A stretch of 64,000 bases of DNA from Erwinia sp. HDF1-3R. GTDB taxonomy: Bacteria > Pseudomonadota > Gammaproteobacteria > Enterobacterales > Enterobacteriaceae. This document shows positions 41,757 through 48,961 of the stretch, in pieces (positions within the stretch are counted from its first letter, which is position 1; each line of letters starts with the position of its first letter). Where the stretch lies: assembly GCF_039621855.1 (NCBI RefSeq), contig NZ_CP155071.1:4154001-4218000 (forward strand). Direction: 5' to 3'. The position numbers were made by a program, and so were the translations under genes. The notes beneath the pieces are model-generated. The model saw only the letters and a program-made list of their open reading frames with translations. It ran no database searches and was not told the DNA's origin.

Positions 41757-43505
41757 ATGCATAAAATATCAAAAAAAATGCTTTTACTGGCACCTGCCCT
41801 TCTTATCAGTTTGATGAGTGACAATACTTTCGCTGAAGAGGCCGGCATCACCATTTCCAATACATCAGCGGGTCCAGAAAAATGTATGGATCTTGCGAGT
41901 GACAGGAAAAATATTGTCTTTAACCAGTGTAGCAGTGCGGAGTCACAGAAGTGGCTGATTAAGTACGTTACTGGTGCATATTATACAATCAAAAACAGTA
42001 CGCTTCCGGCGACAAGCTGCCTTTTCTCTTCAACTGATGGAAAAAGCATTGATATACGGGCCTGTAATAGCGGTAAATATAACTCGCAGACATACTGGTC
42101 CTTAGATCTCCGCACGGCCTTTAATTATTCGATAATCAGTAAGGTGCAAAAAGATTATACGCGTAACGGCGAACTTTCCGTCGATGACAACAATAAACTC
42201 GTCTTAAATAAAGAATCTGACACCAGTGGGTTATGGACGTTAAAAAACTTTACACCAGCCCGCACAAGTATGAAAGGCTCCATGAGTGTGCTGTTATTAA
42301 ACACCCATTTTTCGGGTGCAGCGGAAGGCTCAACCGATGCAATCAGAAAAGCACTTTTCGGCGGAAATGGCCCCTATAGTTCGTTAAGCGACTATGTCAG
42401 AGTGGCCTCTCGTGGTGCCCTGACCATTAAAGAGGGTAAAACGCTTGATAACCTTGATATCGGCGCGCCTGGAGGAGGATGTAATACTAATGGATACCGA
42501 AACAAAGCCATTCAGCTTGCTAAAGCCGAGGGGGTCGACGCGTCTAATTACGACCTGGTGTATGTAGAAAATACAGAAAACAGCAAGTGTTCCTATGGTG
42601 CTGTTGCAACCTTCCCCACTTCACTTAATGCGCCGAGTGCAAATATAACCTCTAACGCCAGCGGTTTTAAGCCCTGGATGTGGGTGCATGAATTTGGACA
42701 TACGCTTGGGTTTGAGCACTCAAATATTCTGGTTGAATGCCCTGCAACTGAATCCGGCGTTAAAATTGATGACAACTGTAAGATCGGTGGCAGAGACGGT
42801 GGAAGTAATGATATCTCGGACACGATGGGTGGCGGTGGCAGCCGGATGTACCCGGTTAATTATATGTATGAAGCAGGCTGGTTAACTGACGAACAATTCC
42901 CGATTGTGGGCGACGGTACCTATAAAATTGCTCCCCTGCTTGATGATAAAGGGGGTAAACAGGGCTTACGTATCGCGCGTAATAATCATAACTTCCCTTA
43001 TCTGACGCTGGAATATCGTCAGCCAGGGGGCTTTGACAGCAACTGGCCTGTCGATTCGCCGTTCGTTAACGGCGTTATTGTCAGAGAAATTAACCCCCAA
43101 CTGTTGAAAAGCTATAACGTGATTATTAATACCACCCCAGGCAGCATAGGTCGCGAAGACGCGCCGCTAATGCCGGGCAAGACTTTATATGACACTTATT
43201 CAGGCAAGCTGATCACCGTTAAATCAGTAGATAAAACTGGTGCAGTGGTGACGATTTCTGAGGGGGAACCGGTAAAAATCCCCGCATGGTCTGCATCTGT
43301 TGATTATGCTGCTCCCTGCCAGAAAGTGACCTATGAAGGTGATACATGGGAAAACGGCTGGCAAACCCAGGGTGTGATACCGGGTTCTGATGGAGAATGG
43401 GGCGTGTGGCGCAAAATCAACAGCGATAACTTTTTCGAGGACTGTAAAGCCGGTATCGATGTCGCCGCAGATACGTTGCCAGCTGATGGAAGTGATATTC
43501 ATTAG
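41757..43505 (+). CDS. Secreted zinc metalloprotease with ricin-type lectin and chitin-binding-like domains
   Basis: The 582-residue protein has a signal peptide (1-26, ending TFA). A ricin B-like lectin segment (about 30-165) has two QKW/QxxW-like repeats and paired Cys. A metallopeptidase domain (about 175-455) carries HEFGHTLGFEH at 311-321, the HExxHxxGxxH zinc motif of gametolysin-like M11 and related metzincins; a downstream Met in DTMGGG fits the Met-turn. The C-terminal ~55 residues (AWSASVDYAAPCQKVTYEGD, then a Trp-rich stretch) resemble a CBM5/12-type carbohydrate-binding module. It is probably an extracellular protease acting on glycosylated or chitin-linked targets; that target is inference. 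Confidence 0.82.
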   Translation: MHKISKKMLLLAPALLISLMSDNTFAEEAGITISNTSAGPEKCMDLASDRKNIVFNQCSSAESQKWLIKYVTGAYYTIKNSTLPATSCLFSSTDGKSIDIRACNSGKYNSQTYWSLDLRTAFNYSIISKVQKDYTRNGELSVDDNNKLVLNKESDTSGLWTLKNFTPARTSMKGSMSVLLLNTHFSGAAEGSTDAIRKALFGGNGPYSSLSDYVRVASRGALTIKEGKTLDNLDIGAPGGGCNTNGYRNKAIQLAKAEGVDASNYDLVYVENTENSKCSYGAVATFPTSLNAPSANITSNASGFKPWMWVHEFGHTLGFEHSNILVECPATESGVKIDDNCKIGGRDGGSNDISDTMGGGGSRMYPVNYMYEAGWLTDEQFPIVGDGTYKIAPLLDDKGGKQGLRIARNNHNFPYLTLEYRQPGGFDSNWPVDSPFVNGVIVREINPQLLKSYNVIINTTPGSIGREDAPLMPGKTLYDTYSGKLITVKSVDKTGAVVTISEGEPVKIPAWSASVDYAAPCQKVTYEGDTWENGWQTQGVIPGSDGEWGVWRKINSDNFFEDCKAGIDVAADTLPADGSDIH

Positions 43506-43520
43506 TAGGCTATAGCGCTA

Positions 43521-43571
43521 TTTTCCCGGTCAGTAGCCAGATCAACATGCACTGGCTAGTGGCCGGGAAAA
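43521..43571. terminator. Bidirectional terminator between the metalloprotease and DUF1176 genes
   Basis: TTTTCCCGG ... CCGGGAAAA forms the base of a long hairpin with an inner CAGTAGCCAG/CTGGCTAGTG stem. The A- and T-runs at both ends suit termination in both directions. Confidence 0.8.
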
Positions 43572-43578
43572 GGGGGGC

Positions 43579-44631
43579 TTACCGCGCCGCTTTCACTTCC
43601 GTCACCAGAGTAGGTAAATCCCATGTTCCTCCGCCGCGAATATAGCGGCACATTCCGGTGGTGGCGATATGGCTTTGACGGAATGCTTTTCCATCCCATA
43701 CCCAGCTTGCCGAACTCCAGCAGTCACCGATACCCCGGCCTTTCTGAGCCATGGTAATCACCCCTTTATCGTATTCGGAGCCGGAGTCAGTCACCAGCAC
43801 GGGGGGTTCAGACAGTTTTGTATCCGTCACCCAGTAGCCATAACCTTCGTTATAGGCGGCCCGCCAGCAGAGCGCGGATACCAAAACGTGACTGTCATCC
43901 AGCGGCGTCATCGAAAGCCTGTCGTCCTCCGCATCGTCCTTGCGCTCATCTGAGGGCTGCTGACGGTCGCAATAATCATTGCCCTTTAGCGTAACCCGCA
44001 TTTTAGGTTTAAAGAGGGCGGTTTCCGCTGCCGTGAGTGGGCGAGTGGGGCTTTTACTGACGCTCGCAGCCTGAATAACCGGTGCCGGAACGGCGGGTAA
44101 CACGCTGCTTTCGGGCTTATCACCCTTTTTGGTCAGCGCACCCGGCGTACCGATGCGCCCCTGCACCTCATCCATTTTCAGCATGACGGCTGAAGCCCCT
44201 TCGCCAGAGAGGATAAAAGGCGCAGCACCGCCCCTAAACTCGACTTTTGCACTGCCCTTAACGGCCCGGATAACGGCCTGGGTTTGGGACGCCGACAGCT
44301 GCCACGCTTCATCTTTAACCGCAGCCAGGTCGCCGACTGCCCGGCCATTGATCCACAGGGTTAGCTTCGTCACGGGTGCCGCTTTATCCGCATCGGTATC
44401 GGCCAGTATCACCTCACCCGTTGGCGCGATATCAGGCCCCGCGTCGCGGCTCAGTAACACCGATCCCCCCTCGCCCTCTTCTTTCGCATAGCCTGCTGCG
44501 CGGCAGGTTAGCGTATTGTCGCAGGCAAGCTCCCAGTCTTTATGCTCGAAGCTCACGCCGGTTTTATCCGCCATCGCCGGGGCGCTGAGTAGGGTCATCG
44601 CAACCAGGGCTGTTTTGTAGAGGTTTTTCAT
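43579..44631 (-). CDS. DUF1176 domain-containing periplasmic protein
   Basis: The 350-residue protein has a signal peptide (1-21, ending AMA) and matches the DUF1176 family over the mature region (GVSFEHKDWELACDNTLTCRA start, GIGDCWSSASWVWDGKAF and MCRYIRGGGTWDLPT near the end). Several Cys are spaced to form disulfides. The function is unknown. It stands alone, convergent with the metalloprotease gene. Confidence 0.82.
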   Translation of the reverse strand: MKNLYKTALVAMTLLSAPAMADKTGVSFEHKDWELACDNTLTCRAAGYAKEEGEGGSVLLSRDAGPDIAPTGEVILADTDADKAAPVTKLTLWINGRAVGDLAAVKDEAWQLSASQTQAVIRAVKGSAKVEFRGGAAPFILSGEGASAVMLKMDEVQGRIGTPGALTKKGDKPESSVLPAVPAPVIQAASVSKSPTRPLTAAETALFKPKMRVTLKGNDYCDRQQPSDERKDDAEDDRLSMTPLDDSHVLVSALCWRAAYNEGYGYWVTDTKLSEPPVLVTDSGSEYDKGVITMAQKGRGIGDCWSSASWVWDGKAFRQSHIATTGMCRYIRGGGTWDLPTLVTEVKAAR

Positions 44632-44786
44632 GCCATCTCTCCGTAATGGTTCAGGTCATGAGGGTAGCATAAAGCATCAGCGTCCAGTCAGTACCGCTCT
44701 GATTAACCGATATCTGGTCTGTAATTGGGGGTAGTGAGACACTGAATTTGACTGCTACGTAAGGTGTTAACGCCATCAGCTTCCTG

Positions 44787-46217
44787 CTATTTATACTCGT
44801 AGTACTGCTCAATGAGGCGCTGGTGGCAGCGTCCGACATATAAGCCCAAAAATATAATAAGCATCACAAATATTATGATAAATGCCAGCCCGCCTATAAA
44901 CCACCAGCCAGAGACCCGGGCATCTGCCCACCCTCCATTTCGAAGGGAAATAAACAGAACCAGCCCCTCAGCTCCCATCATCAATAGCACATACAACATA
45001 TATTTAAAGTTTGCGAAAATACCCCCATCCTGATCCCAGTCATCAACGGTGTGGGACCTTGTTTCACCGCTTATCAACGCCAGATTAACCTGCTGGTTTT
45101 TGACCTGGTGTGTAGCTAGAAGTTGTGCCCGCTGCCCGTTGCGTATTGCACGGGCCCCCCATTCCAGCATCAGCCACTGATAACCCGGCGTCCAGGTTTC
45201 AGCCAGACGCATACTGTGCCAGGGTTGGCTTTTTACACCTGTATCAACCTCAGTAAAAGCATCTGATAACAGGTTCAGGCTTTCTCCCTGCAGATTTCCG
45301 GTCCAGATATGACGCAGATCCGCGGGATTTATCTGTTCAGCGGCGAACAGAACGTTCAGGTATTTTCCAACCCTATGTTGCTCACTGTTGAGGCTGCGGA
45401 AACACCAGACGGGCATTCTGGTATCAGGTATGGATCTACGGCGAGAAAATAACAAGGCTGTCGCATATTCACAAAAATCATCGTCGTTATCGGCATGAAG
45501 TTCAGCCACAATCAACAGACGAAATCCGCTAAAAGGTTCCAGGGTCCACTTCTCCAGCAGCGCTCTTTCCGGCAACTCGCTGAGAATTTGGATGTCTGAA
45601 TGACTAAACGCCGGGCGGGACTGTTGCAGTAGCGTTACCACCTCCTCGCTGATACTGTCACTGGCATTACGTATATATAACCAGACCTCCGGCCTGTCAT
45701 AGCGGTCATCGATCATGCTGATATCCAGCCGATCCATGAGCGTCTTTATTGTCTGTTGAGTGCGGCTTAATCCCTGTTCCTCGTCTTCCCCGATACTCAG
45801 TTTACGGGGGATATCCTTCGCCGATGGCATTTCGCCCTCCAGCCCGATCATCTTCAGCGCCGCGTTGTCTACCGGGAAAAGTGAGTGGTGTTCAGCAAGT
45901 CTGATGCAAACGGCAGCATGTTGCTGCCATTGCTGCCGATTTAGCCTGTAGTGTTCATTTGCTATAGCATACCAGCCGCGGGTAATAAGGTAGCCAATGG
46001 CTGCGGTCGTTAACACCATCAGGACAAGAAGTACCGGTAAAACCAGTAATCGCCAGATCATAATCTCCATCACCCGCGTTTCCGCATCCAGCGTGACCAC
46101 TCCGATCGTCAGAGCGAAAACTGCCGCCAGGGTACAGCAGACGATGACGATAACACGCGAGATACGTGGCTCAGGCAACCCCTTATAGTCAGGGGGGATT
46201 TTCCAGAAATACTTCAT
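44787..46217 (-). CDS. Inner-membrane protein of the T6SS cargo operon, function unknown
   Basis: I do not recognise the family. The 476-residue protein has two N-terminal transmembrane helices (about 20-42 and 52-74), a soluble cytosolic or periplasmic domain of ~300 residues, and two C-terminal helices (about 400-420 and 435-460). Its ATG directly follows the PAAR stop codon (TAGATG), so translation is probably coupled. Position at the end of a vgrG-tle3-tli3-PAAR operon suggests a part in effector delivery or in self-protection. Confidence 0.65.
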   Translation of the reverse strand: MKYFWKIPPDYKGLPEPRISRVIVIVCCTLAAVFALTIGVVTLDAETRVMEIMIWRLLVLPVLLVLMVLTTAAIGYLITRGWYAIANEHYRLNRQQWQQHAAVCIRLAEHHSLFPVDNAALKMIGLEGEMPSAKDIPRKLSIGEDEEQGLSRTQQTIKTLMDRLDISMIDDRYDRPEVWLYIRNASDSISEEVVTLLQQSRPAFSHSDIQILSELPERALLEKWTLEPFSGFRLLIVAELHADNDDDFCEYATALLFSRRRSIPDTRMPVWCFRSLNSEQHRVGKYLNVLFAAEQINPADLRHIWTGNLQGESLNLLSDAFTEVDTGVKSQPWHSMRLAETWTPGYQWLMLEWGARAIRNGQRAQLLATHQVKNQQVNLALISGETRSHTVDDWDQDGGIFANFKYMLYVLLMMGAEGLVLFISLRNGGWADARVSGWWFIGGLAFIIIFVMLIIFLGLYVGRCHQRLIEQYYEYK

Positions 46218-46475
46218 CTAGCTGGCTCCTGCCTCGGGCAACGATGAAATAAATGCACAGCCACATTGCGCATGGCATTGATCCACCACCACATTACGCC
46301 CGTTCATCATCCAGAAGGGGTGCCCTTCTGCAGCTAGCGTTTTACCATGAACCGCGCAGAAAGCACTGTCTCCCAGCAACATCACTGTTTTACCATCAAA
46401 TACTTCGCCACTGGCACCCGTGACAGTGCCTCCCTTTGTCAGGCCATCGCCAAAACGGATAACGCCTTTCATCAT
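46218..46475 (-). CDS. PAAR domain protein
   Basis: The 85-residue protein is a stand-alone PAAR repeat (IRFGDGLTKGGTVTGASG at the front), the sharp tip that caps the VgrG spike of a type VI secretion system. Its His and Cys residues (AVHG, HAQCGCAF) can hold the zinc at the tip. There is no toxin extension. GGGAG lies upstream of the ATG. It is downstream of the immunity array and directly upstream of the membrane protein gene. Confidence 0.85.
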   Translation of the reverse strand: MMKGVIRFGDGLTKGGTVTGASGEVFDGKTVMLLGDSAFCAVHGKTLAAEGHPFWMMNGRNVVVDQCHAQCGCAFISSLPEAGAS

Positions 46476-46523
46476 AAAGACTCAACTCCCTGTAATGAAT
46501 AATTCATACCAGCCGTCAGGCAA

Positions 46524-47282
46524 CTACAGCCCGGCGTTTAAATCGCACTGCATCTGCGTCCAGCCCCGATAGTTTTTCACTTCCGGCACCTTATCGGGCA
46601 GGTTTTGGAAGTTGGTGTAATATTGCCAGGTCAATTTGTGCAATATCCGGGGATCGACATAATTCAGCCCCCAGGTTGAAGAGTTCCCGCCAATACCAGG
46701 ATCACCGGCATTAATATGATGTGCAATCTCCCTTCCCCGGAAGGTAATGGTGTAATCAATTCCTGGTCCGCCAGGCTCAAGGCGGGGGTCGTCAAACGGC
46801 AGGGAGGACATATAGATATGCCCCTGGTTTGTCAGCAGGAAGCCCTGGTCGTTAACGACTGTCAGTGATTTTATTTTGTTATAGACAGGCTTATTTGAAC
46901 CATCATCTTCATCTCCATAAGCTCTTGAGGTTTGCCAGGTTTGACCATAATCCCTGGATACACTCATAGCTCCGGTCATATCCCAGCCTGGAACGGCGAT
47001 ATAACGCTCAGAGGCATTGATATAGGGTTTGGTAAATATCCGGTAAAATTGTGACCAGATCTGGCTTCTGATACCCCGATTTTTATCGACAAACCACAGC
47101 TCACCCTGGCAGTTAAAACCCTTCAGCTCCAGCCAGCGGTGGTCGTCAAAGCGGTACACCACCTGTACCGGCTTCTGCGGCTTCTTCAAAGAAAATGTGC
47201 CGGTACAGCCCGTTAGAAGTGAAAGTGAAAGTGAAAGTGAAATCGCCAGCAGCCATATCCGGCCTGATTTACGCAATACCAT
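46524..47282 (-). CDS. Tli3-like immunity lipoprotein, copy A
   Basis: This 252-residue lipoprotein has a signal peptide with a (Ser-Leu)4 core and lipobox LLTGC, so it should sit in the periplasm on a membrane. It resembles the Tli3 family that neutralises Tle3 phospholipases. An Asp-box-like motif SRDYGQTW is present. Compared with copies B and C it differs mainly around residues 95-135 and in a segment near residue 195-215 (GDPGIGGNSS), while most of the remainder is nearly identical. It is furthest from the effector gene. An 18-codon ORF overlaps its start. Confidence 0.78.
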   Translation of the reverse strand: MVLRKSGRIWLLAISLSLSLSLLTGCTGTFSLKKPQKPVQVVYRFDDHRWLELKGFNCQGELWFVDKNRGIRSQIWSQFYRIFTKPYINASERYIAVPGWDMTGAMSVSRDYGQTWQTSRAYGDEDDGSNKPVYNKIKSLTVVNDQGFLLTNQGHIYMSSLPFDDPRLEPGGPGIDYTITFRGREIAHHINAGDPGIGGNSSTWGLNYVDPRILHKLTWQYYTNFQNLPDKVPEVKNYRGWTQMQCDLNAGL

Positions 47283-47325
47283 ATACTTTGCCTGCCGTCG
47301 CCGGGGTGGATAAAATTCTCACCAT
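47269..47325 (-). CDS. 18-codon ORF overlapping the start of Tli3-like copy A
   Basis: It reads MVRILSTPATAGKVYGIA and its stop codon falls inside the first codons of copy A in another frame. A good GGGAG lies upstream. Copy B has a nearly identical ORF. It may couple translation of the immunity gene, or be a scar of the duplication. Confidence 0.35.
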   Translation of the reverse strand: MVRILSTPATAGKVYGIA

Positions 47326-47373
47326 CATGACTCTACTCCCTGTAATGAATAATTCGTACCAGATATTGGGCAA

Positions 47374-48129
47374 CTACAGCCCGGCGTTTAAATCGCACTG
47401 CATCTTCGTCCAGCCCCGGTAGTTTTTCACTTCCGGCACCTTATCGGGCAGGTTCTGGAAGTTGGTGTAATACTGATCAACCAAACGATGCAGGATGCGG
47501 GGATCGATATAGTTCAGTCCCCAGGTAGAACGTGCCCCTGGACGCACAGCATTAATATGATGTGCAATCTCTCTTCCCCGGAAGGTAATGGTGTAATCAA
47601 TTCCCGGTCCGCCTGGCTCAAGACGGGGATCGTCAAACGGCAGCGATGACATATAGATATGCCCCTGGTTTATCAGCAGGAAGCCCTGGTCGTTAACGAC
47701 TGTCAGTGATTTGATATTGTCATAGGCAGGAGAGTCTGAACCATCATCTTCTTCTCCTTTAAAATTTACAGGGGCACGATTCCATGTTCGTCCATAGTCT
47801 TTTGAAACCAGCACGCCAGCACTAATACTCCATCCGGGAACAGCAATATAGCGTTCTGAGGCGTTGATATAAGGCTTTGTGAATATCCGGTAAAATTGAG
47901 ACATCGCCTGACTGCGAATTCCACGTTTCTGGTCTACAAACCACAACTCTCCCTCGCAGTTAAAGCCCTTCAGCTCCAGCCAGCGGTGGTCGTCAAAGCG
48001 GTACACCACCTGTACCGGCTTCTGCGGCTTCTTCAAAGAAAATGTGCCGGTACAGCCCGTTAGAAGTGAAAGTGAAAGTGAAAGTGAAATCGCCAGCAGC
48101 CATACCCGGCCTGATTTACGCATTAGCAT
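47374..48129 (-). CDS. Tli3-like immunity lipoprotein, copy B
   Basis: This 251-residue lipoprotein has the same (Ser-Leu)4 signal peptide and LLTGC lipobox as copy A. The Asp-box-like motif reads SKDYGRTW. The variable stretch near residues 95-140 (GWSISAGVLV ... NFKGEEDDGS) is distinct from both other copies, while the C-terminal ~100 residues are nearly identical to copy C. The 91-bp spacers on either side are nearly the same sequence, showing tandem duplication. Confidence 0.78.
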   Translation of the reverse strand: MLMRKSGRVWLLAISLSLSLSLLTGCTGTFSLKKPQKPVQVVYRFDDHRWLELKGFNCEGELWFVDQKRGIRSQAMSQFYRIFTKPYINASERYIAVPGWSISAGVLVSKDYGRTWNRAPVNFKGEEDDGSDSPAYDNIKSLTVVNDQGFLLINQGHIYMSSLPFDDPRLEPGGPGIDYTITFRGREIAHHINAVRPGARSTWGLNYIDPRILHRLVDQYYTNFQNLPDKVPEVKNYRGWTKMQCDLNAGL

Positions 48130-48172
48130 ATACTTTGCCTGCCGTCGCCGGGGTGGATAAAATTCTCACCAT
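48116..48172 (-). CDS. 18-codon ORF overlapping the start of Tli3-like copy B
   Basis: It reads MVRILSTPATAGKVYANA and ends within the first codons of copy B. It is preceded by GGGAG, a better ribosome binding site than that of copy B itself. See the equivalent ORF before copy A. Confidence 0.35.
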   Translation of the reverse strand: MVRILSTPATAGKVYANA

Positions 48173-48220
48173 AATGATTCAACTCCCTGTAATGAATAAT
48201 TCATACCAACCGTCAGGCAA

Positions 48221-48961
48221 CTACAGCCCGGCGTTTAAATCGCACTGCATCTTCGTCCAGCCCCGGTAGTTTTTCACTTCCGGCACCTTATCGGGCAGGT
48301 TCTGGAAGTTGGTGTAATACTGGTCAACCAAACGATGCAGGATGCGGGGATCGATATAGTTCAGTCCCCAGGTAGAACGCGCCCCTGGGCGCACAGCATT
48401 AATATGATGTGCAATCTCCCTTCCCCGGAAGGTAATGGTGTAATCAATTCCCGGTCCGCCAGGCTCAAGACGGGGATCGTCAAACGGCAGCGAGGACATA
48501 TAGATATGCCCCTGGTTTGTCAGCAGGAAGCCCTGGTCATTAACAACAGTTGCTGAAATAATATCATTGTAATCAGGGGTATCTGTTCCATCCTCCTCCT
48601 GGCCCTTTATCGAAGCATTTCGCCAGGTTTTACCGTAATCTTTTGATACCGTGAAGCCAGCAGAACCCCAATTCGGAACGGCGATATAACGCTCAGAGGC
48701 ATTGATATAGGGTTTGGTGAATATTCGGTAGAACTGTGACCAGATCTGGCTTCTGATACCCCGATTTTTATCGACAAACCACAGCTCTCCCTCGCAGTTA
48801 AAGCCCTTCAGCTCCAGCCAGCGATGGTCGTCAAAGCGGTACACCACATGTACCGGCTTCTGTTTAGTCGCCAGCGACTGCTTAAGCGAGAATGCCCCGT
48901 TACAACCCGTCAGAATGCAAAGTGAAACCGCCAGCAGAAATACCCGACCTGATTTACGCAT
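48221..48961 (-). CDS. Tli3-like immunity lipoprotein, copy C (adjacent to the effector)
   Basis: I start this copy at ATG 48961, which overlaps the effector stop codon as TAATG and has GGAG at 8 nt, so it is translationally coupled to the Tle3-type gene. The signal peptide lacks the Ser-Leu repeat (SLCILTGC lipobox). A short insert (SLATKQ) distinguishes its mature N-terminus, and the Asp-box-like motif is SKDYGKTW. As the copy next to the effector it is the likeliest cognate immunity protein; A and B may cover other Tle3 variants. Confidence 0.82.
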   Translation of the reverse strand: MRKSGRVFLLAVSLCILTGCNGAFSLKQSLATKQKPVHVVYRFDDHRWLELKGFNCEGELWFVDKNRGIRSQIWSQFYRIFTKPYINASERYIAVPNWGSAGFTVSKDYGKTWRNASIKGQEEDGTDTPDYNDIISATVVNDQGFLLTNQGHIYMSSLPFDDPRLEPGGPGIDYTITFRGREIAHHINAVRPGARSTWGLNYIDPRILHRLVDQYYTNFQNLPDKVPEVKNYRGWTKMQCDLNAGL

